From Marisa cornuarietis (Eukaryota > Mollusca > Gastropoda > Architaenioglossa > Ampullariidae), in the NCBI GenBank assembly GCA_004794655.1, contig SMMW01000073.1, positions 248,001 through 312,000 of the forward strand: 64,000 nucleotides of DNA, in the 5' to 3' direction. The notes beneath the pieces are model-generated. The model was not told where the DNA came from and did not search any database. It worked only from the letters and a program-made list of their open reading frames with translations. The position numbers and the translations under genes are program-made. Positions 37,400 to 49,548 of the stretch are shown piece by piece. Position 1 is the stretch's first letter. Each line of letters opens with the position of its first letter.

Positions 37400-38870
37400 C
37401 CCTGGTCTCTCAACCAGAACATGAATACTGGCCCCGGGGAATGGGCACGTGGGCACTAGTTACTCACCACTAGCCGCCCACGTCAACATTAACTGCAGGG
37501 GAAAAACACACGATAATCACACGTCAGTCATTCGATTACACAACTTGGCTTACGAGCCCCCACCCCTGCTCTTCCCCGAACACAATACTCAACGACGTGT
37601 GATTTCAATGTAACAATAAAGAAAAGATTTATTAATTACAATAGCATTTCAAACACAATACAATCAAATGGACTTGTCTAGGGGGTTCCAATACCATCCG
37701 TGCTAAAGCGTACTTCTGATGTTACAGTGCTGTTGCCTCTCTTTTACAAATACCACACACACTCGTAAGCGCACCAACTTAGCTCTGTTACAGCTGGTTT
37801 GGTGAGAGTCCAATACTTCTGCTGACTGTCACGACGCACTGACGATTTCCCTCGAAGTATTGACTGATGATCCGTCGTCTTCCTCCTCGAACTGCCACCA
37901 CGTCAGAGAGTGACGACTGCTCTCCCGGTGACACAGATTCGAGCTTTGCGTCTCTCCTGGGCACACACGTGGTTTCTTCGACGACTGTGATGCCTCGTAC
38001 AGCCGCCAAACGAATACCACCAACAGACGGTCTCACTCCTCGAGAACCGACGACTTCTAGCGGCCTCAACGTTGAACGTCTACCTCTCACACCGGTAGAG
38101 CAAGCCCACAGTCGAGTAGCCCTTTCTTCCACGGCGACAGCAGGCAGTCTTGACAGTCCGTCGTCAATTACTTGCCTCTTTCTCTCAAGGTTCTCTAACC
38201 CAACTTTTTTCCTCCCGAGTCTTGCGGGCGTGGCTAATACTCGGTCCGAGGCAGAAGTATAGCTGGCGTTAGGAAGCTGAAGTCGCTTTGGCTATTGACT
38301 TGCTCTGACGTTTTTTTGCCGAAAAAAAGTGAAGTGTGTTCTGTCTCTCTATTTATCTCTCTACATTCTCACACATACATACATCGAGGGATGCCATTGG
38401 TCACTCACCCATCATCCAATCAGCTACAATTACAGCCAGCAACGAAAGGAGGAAACCTGTCTCTCTTACCACTGGCCACGCCTACAGGTGGTCTCGGTCA
38501 GGTGGCTAAGCCTCCCTCCCCCTGTCTAATTACGTAGTTTGGCGGCAAACAGGTGTGTGCCCTCTCTCCAGACTTTGTTGACGTTTAGCCAGCCATCGGT
38601 CACGCATGGCGGCCGAAATCACTTAGCGTCGTCTGTTCCACGCGCCACGTACGCGTCCATACCAAAACAAACGCCCCCTACTTCCTCACCAAAGGGCCTT
38701 GGGCTTGTAAACAGCCGCTCTGGACTCTAAGTGGGTCGATTGTTACCTACCCCCTAGAGTTATCTCATGACAGAGTATTCACAGTATAGACATTGACTTT
38801 GTCATTTCTTATTACAAAATGTATCCAAAGTCTGTGACTAAGCGACTAAGAAAATGTTTATATATCTAAA
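37400..38870. mobile_element. Unknown insertion in the gene 4 intron
   Basis: Gene 7 has a 483-nt intron here; gene 4 has 1855 nt. The extra sequence is GC-richer than its surroundings. No terminal repeats or transposase motifs were recognised. Intron homology resumes at GTGAATCTACCCATGAATACC (38900). Confidence 0.45.
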
Positions 38871-39215
38871 CACACAAAGCACTTGTAGTTTGTTTGTCCG
38901 TGAATCTACCCATGAATACCTCATAGGGCGTGCTTTTCACGAAGGGATAAAAAAATATCCAGGGAGATTGTGAAATGAAGAGTTCAGTTACAATAAAAAA
39001 TAAATCGGAATCTTCTTCCCACCGAGTGTGTGTTCTCGAGAAAGAGAAATCTAATAACGTTCATGCCAATCTTAGGTCCTTGCTACCTTTTTTAACTTCG
39101 CAGATAACATCGGCTGTTGCTAGGTGTGTGATATAGCATGTCGATCGTTTAGAAAGTTTACTATACGATTACTTGAAGGCTTTTGTATTTTCCATCTTAT
39201 TTCACTCACTAACAG

Positions 39216-39387
39216 TTCTCAAGCCATGGCTGGGGTGTTGGGTCAGTACGGCGAGGGCTCAGGTTTGATCTTTTTTGGCAACGTAGAGTGCACAGGGAAG
39301 GAGTCAAGTTTTATGATTGTCAACATTTCGGATTTTACAAACGTCACTGTAATCACAGCGATAATTTCAGTATCATCTGTAATATCA
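39216..39387 (+). pseudogene. Gene 4 exon 3: SRCR 3' half, frameshifted
   Basis: Begins QAMAGVLGQYGEGSG, VECTGKESSF, then a one-base deletion relative to gene 7 (172 against 173 nt) destroys the last three cysteines. Confidence 0.78.
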
Positions 39388-39779
39388 GTAAGAAGAAATA
39401 AACGTATCGCTCACACTTATCTGCTGGACAAAATAATGACCTGTAACATCTTTAAAAACAAGTAACACGTAATTTCTATGTCATCTCTGAGCCTCAGTCG
39501 GCTATTTAGAAAAGAAAGGGAGATAACCGATGTTTAAAGATTTTTTTACTTACAGTTAACATCTATCAATTGATTTTAGTACAAGAAAACAAAAGCTGTT
39601 TATCTTAAATTCATACCAAGAAAATGATTCTAAAATGCTACTTACAAAGGTGTATCACAGATGGTCGTCTTTATTATAGGTTAATAGTAATAAATTAAGT
39701 CTGCAGGAGTTTGACATCTCCTTACACTAATCCTTTCCAACCTACCATATTATACCAGAAAAAAACTAAAACATCCCTA

Positions 39780-40155
39780 TCACCTAACCCCTAATACTAA
39801 ACCATACCCAAACCCTTAACCAAAAACCTAACTCATCAACAAAATCCTTAACCCCTAAACCTAACTCCTAAACCAAATCCTTAACCCCTCAACCTACCCC
39901 AAAAACTAACCCCAGCCCTAACCCCAAAGCACACCATCCCAGAACCTAACCTTAACTACAAACCCTAACAAATAACCACTAACTTAACTCATAACCCATA
40001 TCCTAACCCCAAAAAACCCCAACATTAAACCTAACCCCTAACCCTAACCTCTAACCCCAACCCTAAACCCTGAATCTAAGCCCTAACCGTTAACTCTAAA
40101 TCCTAACCCTAACCCTAGCCCCAAGCCAAAACCTTGCCCTAACCAAATCCTTATC
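39780..40155. repeat. Degenerate CCCTAA telomere-like array
   Basis: About 375 bases of CCTAAC/CCCTAA variants such as CTAACCCTAACC, mixed with other A/C-rich units. It matches the C-rich strand of TTAGGG telomere repeats in an interstitial position inside pseudogene 4. Confidence 0.65.
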
Positions 40156-40587
40156 ATCAAAGGCAGTTCATTAACGGCACACACTCCAAGCCACGCCCCA
40201 CCGCGCTCCCTTTTAAAGAAATTGACCACAACCGCTCTCCCCTCTAATAAAAAAAATCATAGACTATTCTATATCTCAGCGTACTCACCTATATCGAAGT
40301 TTTTTTTTAGTAGATTAATCCTATGAAATGGCGGCTGGAGTCTCTGTCCAATACGAGCAGATGCAACGGAGATGTAAGTGCTAGCATATAGTCAGTGCAT
40401 TGGTAAGTGTCTTAATGTCAATTTTAGAGTAATAATAGTAAAGGGGAACATAGAGCATTGACAATAGTAAATATCACTGTAGCAAAGCAGCTTAACTCTA
40501 TCAAGTTTCTAATGAATCATTTCTTAAAAGTGCATTAGGATATCGGCAAAACTTTCATTTATAATTTAAGTTTTCAAGAGAATGGCA

Positions 40588-40613
40588 TTTATATATATAT
40601 ATATATATATATT
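40588..40613. repeat. (AT)n microsatellite
   Basis: About 12 AT units just before gene 4 exon 4. Confidence 0.9.
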
Positions 40614-40653
40614 AAATATACGTTTTACTCCCTTACTCTATTTAAGCACACAG

Positions 40654-40813
40654 TCTTACTGGAGGAGAAAGAAAAGAAATTTAATTTGACGAGTGCTTCT
40701 CAAGACATACCAGACATAAAGCTTCCTCAGATAGAGATCGGAACCCAGTGGAACAGCTTTTGCATCACTCGGAACGCTGTTACGGTGGTCTGCAGAAAGC
40801 TCGGCCTATCAAT
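40654..40813 (+). pseudogene. Gene 4 exon 4: divergent SRCR 5' half, open
   Basis: Reads NLTSASQDIPDIK, IEIGTQWNSFC and VVCRKLGLS without a stop. Acceptor CACACAG, donor GTAAGT. Matches gene 7 exon 4. Confidence 0.7.
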
Positions 40814-42379
40814 GTAAGTAATTAGGACTTGCTAGCGTTGATGAAGCAATTTTTTGACATAATCTCGAAAATGACATAAACTTGCATTGTTTTGTTTTAG
40901 TTTGGATTTTACCTAAATAAGAAACAATCATGTAAGTTTAAAAAATATCAAATGTTTGAATACATGTTCGTGTGCAGTCTTCCATCAATTCGCTTCTTCC
41001 TCGATCCAATTGTTGAAGTAAACTAATTTAGCCAAGGCGGTAGATCGTATTATTTATTTAAAAAATTTAAAGCGGTATTACAATTATTTACGACGAGTTA
41101 GATAATATTTTTCTCAATGAATAAACATTTTCCAATTTAATATATTTGTGTCAGGGACACGCAACGTGCAGACAGGTCACATACAGCACACACTGACCAC
41201 ACGGCGTTCCTCACGTGCTCTTTCACGCAACAAAATACAAAGATCTGTTCGTGGGTTTCTAATTCTCTCGTGTTTGTCTTTTAGAGGTAACCTCACAATT
41301 TAGAAATTCCAAATACTTTTCCAACTCCCGCTGTCTACTTAAACCCTTTCAATAACATAAATATCTCTAGACAATATATGATAACAAGCAGGGATCAATA
41401 TATGAAGATAAGCAGTAATCAATATATGACAATACTCAAGCAGGAATATCCTTTCAATAACGTAGATATCTCTCGACCTTCCGATCAATCGTCGCTAAAC
41501 AAGTCTTCTTGCAATTAGTCAAACTTTCTTCCAATGTTCACAATAAACAGTTCTCCAACAGGTTATGAGAATGGGAAATGCAAAAGTCCCGAGACGATAT
41601 GCTTATTGAAACCAAAAATGGCCCGAACAATCTTACGCACTGTCAACGTCCGGTCAGAATACACGTACACACAGATATACACTTTCCTGTAATACTCCTT
41701 CTTGAAACTAGTGAATCTCAAAAGCACACTGCAATACTCCGCACGTAGACGACCTCTTCTTTCTTCTCTAAAATCCGTTTTTTCCTACCCCAGCAGTCGA
41801 CACTCCAAACGTACATTCAAGGGTGACTATTCCTGCTGCTCAAAAGAAACAAGGGGAATAACTCCATTCCTAACATTCCTTACGTCACAATTTTTTTTTC
41901 GCTTTCAACACACTACACGCTCTTATCCAGTCAGGGGCTGTATCTCTGATCCCTGTTTATCGATCGATCAATTTATACATCAAGAAGAAACCTAACACAA
42001 AATCTGAAAACTCAACGCATGCTACTCTATTATTAACATTCAACTGTATCTTTAAGGAGAATGAAATGTGTTCATCTTTTTAAAGTAAATCCGTTCCTTT
42101 ATCTTTAGGATTATGTTTTTGTGGGTTTTTTGGTTTTTAAGAAGTTTTAAGTTCGTATGGATGGTTCTTAATGGAAAAATTGCCTTCTAAATTGTAATAC
42201 AGAGATTGTAATTTAATTCAGTAAAGTTTGTATTAATATCTTATAGTTATTTTACTCTTTTCTTGGCTATTTACGATTCAGGAGCTTATCTGTTACCACG
42301 CACATATCATCTTCGCTCCAAAATGCAATTAATATGTCAATATTTATATCTAAATCTATATAAAACTATATACATATAT
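40814..42379. other. Between pseudogene 4 and gene 5 flank
   Basis: No hinge 3' half or Ig exon. A direct repeat (CCTTTCAATAAC..ATATCTCT..GAC at 41345 and 41452) and CAATATATGA units are visible at 41340-41480. Nothing else recognised. Confidence 0.5.
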
Positions 42380-45269
42380 ATTCAATACAGTCATTCTTAC
42401 TCCCTCAGGGAAGCAGTTGACGATGCTCATGTGGTAAATGTGTATGTATCGATTTTTTATATTTTGGGACTGCTGGTACAAGTTCTATGAGACAAAGTAT
42501 AGAATAAAAAACATGTTAAAAGAATCTCTCCGTAGAAACCCTGCAGACTGGCGCGTGCCCACGCGCACACACACAAACACACGTGTGACATATCACTATA
42601 ATCATGAAAAATTACTGTAAAGTATACAGTAATACACGATATTGTTTAATTAATACATACATGCTTTGTGAAACCTATAACAGTGATGGCGTCTCCTTTG
42701 CCTGTAGAAACCGTCATGAAAAAATAAGACTGTACTCAGCCGCTGATATGTCACAAGACAATGGACCCTAGGTAACTGATCTCACCGTATGTAAAGGTAA
42801 GCAATGTGCACAAATTCCACTGTACGAGTAAACATGGCAATTTCTCAAAATTTTCTTTACAAAGTCAGTATATGTTGATAAATTCATATTGGCCAGACCT
42901 TGGCTGTTACTAATAAAATAAATACGCTAATCTTTTCCATGTTGTCATTCACGTGACGCAACTTTTCTGGAAAGAAAGGATTTTAAGTTTAAGCGATGTT
43001 TTTCCTTTGTTTTTTTTCGTGGCTTGCCAATGAAAATGAAGCTGTTTTTGCTGCTGCTCGCCATTGTTGTCGTCGTGGATTGCTGGATCTCGGATGCGCA
43101 AGATTAGAATGTAAGTAGATTGAACACATTCAACAAAATGCCTCTTAGACTTGTTATAATTTCATGTTAACATTATGAAAGAGATTGGAGTGGGACTTAA
43201 AAATGTTGAGATTATAGCTTAATGTTTATAAATAAACTATTTGAAACAACTGTTTAAAATAAAATTGTATCTATGAGTTGTATAAGTCTGTTGTACAAAG
43301 CTGCACAAATGATACTTATTCTTTGAGCTGTAAAGTTTTAAGTTATATTAGATGTCTGTTTTATTGTCCTTTGACTATAATACTTCGTGTCTGTGTTTGT
43401 GTTCTGTAAAGCGTCAAATATTCTAATGCCAATAAAATCACGAGTCGTATTTTCGTATAGTTTCAATAAGGTTTTCCATAACATTAGAATTTCGAGCTTA
43501 TAGAATCGGCTTGGATTTAATTTTTATTCATGAGATTTTAAACTGTGAAATGTTGAAAATGTATCAATCTGGTTAGCCACTTCATCTTGCTAAACAAACG
43601 TGTATGTTTTTGTGTGCTTATGTTTTTTATGGGCGCCTGTTTTTTGTATATAATTATGAAGCTGTGTGTTTGTGTGTGCGTGCATCTGTATGCGTGTGTA
43701 TGTGCGTGTGTAGCCCTCCTCGTGTTGCAGTCTACTCAAGCTGTTAAAGTCTGCCATCATGTCTTCCATTCTTGGTGTTGGGACCTGGGAAGCACACCGG
43801 GCAAGAGAAATGCAAAGTATACATGTTGACGACTTGTTGGGTCATGTTGAGTAATGGCTATCACAAAACACGAACCACTTACACATTTTTAAAGACCATC
43901 CTGTAAAGATGTCCTGATCTTGACATGGCACTAAATGTATTTCCTAGCATCTTATGATCGTACTCATTATTGACTTACGATTAATAAAAATGATTTTGGA
44001 ACTTATTGATGGATTCGTGATGAAGATGATCGAATGAGGTAAGACTGGTAAGTTATGACAACTGTAACTGACGGGGTCGTGAACTCAGTTTTTCAGTGCA
44101 GCTGATGGTGTGTAGATCGTTCCCGGGAAAGGAGGATGTGTGGTTTTTTTGGGGGGATGGGACTAGTATTGCAGCAGCCAGTCTTATGAAGAGATGGATA
44201 CGAGAAGATATTCTTTAATGGTTCAGGCTTCTGGTTTTTTTCATTAGTGGTTGAGCGTAATAATGCGCAATGTATCATGGAAATATTTATTAATAACTGG
44301 GCTTCCAGTTGTACGTGTATAATACCTACACAGAGTACAAATATGTACAAGCATCGAACCCTTTCATTCATATGTAATCACAGATACACAAACAAAAATA
44401 AAGTTAATAGTCACAATATCATTATTTAAAAGCACAGACATACACAGCTAAAGTATCGGTAAGCGTTATTGAGACATACAATCATGATTGCACACGTAAG
44501 ATACTAATACTTATCAAACTTATCAATCATCATCTATAATATAATCAATTTACGTTGACATTTCTCAGATGAAAATTCTTCAGCGTAATAGTCTTCAGCA
44601 AATTTTTCTACAGCTTTCTTTATTTCCAATTATGATATCTGGTATCAAAAGGGTGAAATAAAAAAAATTGAAGAGTGCTAAAAATATTTTATGTGTAAAT
44701 TGTTTACAAGGTTCGATATATTTTAGGCATACACCGAGAAAGTCTTTTAATTTTCAGCTATATCAGGAGAAAAGGGGGCAGTTACACCATTCTGAGTAAC
44801 GCTTTATATTGCAATCAAACACAGTTATACACATTCTTAATCATTATAAAATATCCATAGTTTCAGCTACACAAGGTAGTTGCGTAAATGAGTTTTAATT
44901 AAAATATGTTACATATTGCATGGACAAAAATCTTGAACTGCTTTAAGGAGCATTATGCCAATGCTGGCAGTCTCTGTTTCATGATTTGTAAAAAAAAAGT
45001 TTATATCGTCTCCAGCACCCTGACATTCGCAAACCCCAGGACAGCCATATTTATAAAGAAATATAATAAACGGTAAACTTGTTTAATTGCTTTGTTGGTG
45101 TAGTAGTGAGGGCATTGCATAAACTTTCTACTAGAGAGAATCTACTTTGTGGCCCTTTCAGCAGAGAGAATAGACACAGAAACACACATACAGTCTTAAT
45201 GAAATACTGAATAAAATCAGGTTTCTTCTTCACACGACACACTAGTCAGTGATGGTTTCCACGAAGGGT

Positions 45270-45371
45270 TCCTTCCGTGTTGAAGTCTTAATGATCACAG
45301 TGGACTCTCCGTCTAGGGTCGTGTGACTGTCTCTAATGTATTTACCAGTCAGTACTCGGACATCTCGCACC
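45270..45371 (+). promoter_or_regulatory. Gene 5 5' leader, shared with gene 3
   Basis: Close copy of the bases before gene 3, with CCTTCCGTGTTGAAGTCT and CATCTCGCACCATGAAG. Likely UTR/core promoter. Confidence 0.45.
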
Positions 45372-45429
45372 ATGAAGTCCAGTGTATACAGCGTCTGCTT
45401 AATGTGCATCCTCCTTATTTCAGAATGTG
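45372..45429 (+). CDS. Gene 5 exon 1: signal peptide
   Basis: MKSSVYSVCLMCILLISEC, 58 nt, phase 1 out at GTAAGT; three residues differ from gene 3 in its first 13. Confidence 0.84.
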
Positions 45430-47571
45430 GTAAGTCTACAATGTAGTTCACTGTGGTATTGTCCTCTTATTTTGATTTCTAAGAGCTTCTAGTTAATGTC
45501 TTTTGATGTGTTGTTTCTTGACTATGTTAGAGGCAGCTTTAAAAAATTCTGAGAAGAATCTTTCTCTAGGGTCTCTGTAAAATGAGTTACAGTTAAAGCT
45601 TAGACAATGCAGCCCCGTGAGAATAAGGTTTGACTAGCTTTTGTGCATCACTGTGGTGGAGCGAACAGTTAACGATAAAAGGGTTAAGTAGTCGCTTGAA
45701 TCGTTTTCTTTTAATGTTATTTTTCATAGAAATATGTTTCAATATGTCGCTGTGTTCGATGACGCTAAGAATAATAAAGAAATGCATATATTAAAGACGA
45801 CATTCACAGAATAGTAATTCTGAAAAGTGAGAGCTTAGCAGGTGGTAGTAATTGAAATGAAAAGTTTTAAAGCTCAAGAATAAAGTCGCTCTAGCAGAAT
45901 ACTGTTTCGTAATGTGCATTCGAGCCTTCGCTTATTTCTAGCTAGTACAAAAGAAAAACTATGCCTACAGCTTAAATAGTTTTATGATATTTAAATTAGT
46001 TTAATTTTCGTAGAACGAAACAATGATATTGCACGGCAGTATCACAATAAAACAGTTTACATTCTCTACGCTGACCAAAAATTAAAAACGTCTGAGGGCT
46101 TAGTGATACGACTACGAAAACATAACTGTGTTAAGAAACTAAATATAAAAAATACATAAGACTTATAAAATGTTATGTAAAATAAGTTGCATTAACAATA
46201 TAGCAATATCAATTGTAGAAGACAGTGATACGACCTTTGTGAATCTCCCGCAGTAAATTATAATCGTTAATTAGCTTTCGCCACAATTAAAGTAATATGC
46301 TTACAAGATAAGTGTCCGTATCTGAGTTTAACAACTTAATTTCATAGCAGATCAAACAATAGAGTAAAAGCCCATAATATAGGCTCACATATTCCTCCAT
46401 CAGCCAAATCCAACGGTGATAATTAAATTGGTAATGATGGTGTTTGAGCGAATATTTTTATTTCTCTGTCTCCCGTTACCAACTTTACGTCTTATTAAGA
46501 TAAAGGTCTTGTGATATGTAACTAAACCAAATCACATCATTTCTTCTTTCAGTCAGCATAGCGAAGAAGTTAAACACACAGCACAATTTTTTTGGTTCCT
46601 TAAATAGAATAGAAAACCAGTTAGTAAGTCTTTCCCGCTTAAAAAAGGGTTTGTTTGGGTCCTTTGTTTTCTTGGCTGTTTAATTGGCAAAGAGTCGAGA
46701 ACATTAAATTTTATTTGGTGAACGGCAAGGACATCGAATAACTAAGCACGCGCGCGCACGCAAGCACACCCTAAAATGCTCACATTTGAACACTACGGTT
46801 TGTGAGAGTGACTACACGCCATCTACACAAAGATGTGGATAAAGCAAACTCCAGTCACAAACCCAAACATCTTTACAAGTCATACTGCCTGGTGTGTGAG
46901 GGGAGAACTGACCAACATGGCGCTAACAACACTTTTTCGTTAAATACCTTCTTACCGCAGCCTGGTGGTCGCCGTGCTGGGAATAGAGTTAAAAATTATG
47001 AAATTTCTGACCAGTTTGCTTTTCTAACAAATGAATTTACTCATATGTAAGAAAGCTACTTGTCATACTCATTTTTATGGCTTCAGTACTAGAGGCAATA
47101 TTGTGTTAGTAGGTGACTGTTTTGTTCACGAGGACCTACTGTGTAGTTGCATGATTAGAAATTGTATTTAAATATTTGAGCAGAAAATGTGTTTTCTTAG
47201 TATTTATTTCCATATTAATTTTTTTAAGTTCTCCTTGCCTCCTACATGCTGGAATCGGGTGTTGGTAAATTTGTGTTGGCGTGAACTGTAGTAAGCCTGT
47301 AGTTGTTACTCGCGGTCGTTATAAGTGCGTATACGCGCAACGTTAGTTTGTATGCAGTGGTCTGATTAACGACACTACGCACATTCACCGGACAGTGAGG
47401 GTAATCAAGCCATGGCAATAGCATCCTGCATCCTGCAATTGCATTGCTAGACATGACTATATGGCATGCATATATTCGCTAATAAAGCGAATGTACTGGA
47501 TTTTACATGTTGTTACTGTAGTTTTACAACGATTTCTAGACCCCGTTATGCACCAGTATTCACAAAGTGTG

Positions 47572-47638
<67 letters not shown>

Positions 47639-49502
47639 ATGTGTGTGTGCGCGTGAGAGACATATATGATGTTAGGCTGGCTGCGTATGTAAAAACGCCC
47701 TGGCAGGTAAATAGGTTATTCAATGATTTGGTGAGTATGCTGTTGACTGTTTTATTGCTAGGTGCTCATATATCGCCATCATCATCGTCGTCGTCGTTTT
47801 CGTGATCCCCGTCATCATTTTGCTGACTTGACTCCTAAGTAAAATTTATAGAAAACGCTTAAATTTTTTTTGCATTTCTTGTAGGTCTACTAATTAATGC
47901 CAACTTCTTTAGAGCGCATCTATTTATTCTCTTGCCAGAATACATTGTGGAAAAATCTGAAGTCCCAGAGATATTTCGACCAGTATTTACTACAGTCATT
48001 TCATATTAAAAATTTTGCAGGAACGGCCACAAGGCAAAGCACATGCAGTATTTATATTAAAAAACGCAGGGTACTGCTGAATCGCCATAAATACTTTGTA
48101 TGTATTTTTGTCACTTGATATCAAATATGTCAGAGTGGAGATCTATTATATGACGCCTTTTCCTACACGATTTACGCAAATTCAATTAAAAATTCACACA
48201 TTTTCTGGGGAGTTAAATAGATATTCACTTTTTCCTTATACGTTGAAACATTATTTTGTATTATCAGTTGGACAGAGCGAACGTTTGGTAAGCGGCACCT
48301 CACAGTATAATGGTCGTCTAGAGATTTTCGACAACAGAACATGGAACACAGTGTGCAACGACCTCTTCGACATGAAAGAGGCACTGGTGGCCTGTAGAAT
48401 GCTTGGATTTAACAGGTGCATCATTTGCTTTAAGAACATGCACATACCTGTTTCTTCATTACGTGCAACTTTCATAGTCCCTTTACTTTTGTGTATGTGC
48501 GTTTGTATGTGTGTGTGGACAAAACTGTGACCTCGGTTGTTTAGTTACAAAATGCACTAAAAAGGTTCTTTTGCATAGTGTGGAGACACCTACCTTTTTT
48601 CTAGAAACTGGTTTACTATCTATCAAAATTGTTACAACACGATTTAAGAATGCAATTTTGTCTTCGTTTCGTCACTAGTTAATTAAGGCAAAGTTTCATT
48701 TCCAATAGTTTCAGCGCCTTAGCGGGATCGTAAAGAGTTCTGATCAGTTCTTCTATACTCTCTGCACGGCATTTTTGCTATGAGATGCTAATTAAATGAC
48801 ATCGATTGTACACTTGATCATTAAATATTTTGTACATTGTATGTCAGCTCTCGTGCCCTGGCTGTAAGAGCAGCGATGTACGGTGAGGGTTCAGGTTCAA
48901 TTCTGCTGGATAACATCCAATGTCAGGGCTCAGAGACCAGCCTGATACAATGTCAACATAATGGATTCTACAAACACGACTGCTTTCATTATGAGGACCT
49001 GGGGATCATTTGCAGCAACCGTAATGCGATTTTTTTATCGGTCTACCATGAGGATGCTTGTTTAAGAATGTTGTTAAATTTACAGCTGCATTTGTATGAC
49101 AAAATAAAAATATATTAATCAAAAGTGGCAAGTAATCGAACACGATTTTTGCAAAAAGATATGTTTCGTGTGTTTGTTCTGTATCTCATTACCGTGCTTA
49201 CACAAATCAACGTGTGTTGACAGAGCAAGAACATTTGCGTTTGACGGGCAAAGATTTGGCTACACCTGACATGGGTCGGGTGGAAATACTGTTAGAAGGT
49301 GAATGGTACACAATGTGCGTCCCTGACGTCAACATCTCTACAGTCATTTGCAGACAACTCGGTCTACCGTCGTGAGTAACCTTCTTCTACACAAAACAAA
49401 TACAAATCGTGATGATTGGGGCTTGTCAGGAAAGAGTTTAACTAATCTTGCAGTATAGTGTTGTTAGTGGTTTAGCTACAATGGCGTAGATATTAAAATC
49501 TC

Positions 49503-49548
<46 letters not shown>

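Larger units (their letters stand above)
36770..40813 (+). pseudogene. Gene 4: broken SRCR gene of the gene 7 type
   Basis: Exons are recognisable at 36770-36827 (signal peptide), 37209-37360 (SRCR 5' half), 39216-39387 (SRCR 3' half) and 40654-40813 (hinge SRCR 5' half). They align exon by exon with gene 7. The second exon has one extra base before the C3 cysteine and the third lacks one base, so both frames break and cysteines are lost. The intron between them is about 1.4 kb longer than in gene 7 through an insertion. No hinge 3' half or Ig exon follows. The signal exon and the hinge exon are still open, so inactivation looks recent or partial. Confidence 0.78.

Noticed and set aside
37867..38262. 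131-residue Ser/Thr/Pro-rich frame
   Set aside because: It lies in the GC-rich insertion of the gene 4 intron, overlaps long frames on the other strand, and shows no domain or splice context.
39780..40155. Chromosome end
   Set aside because: The repeats are degenerate and flanked on both sides by members of the same gene array.
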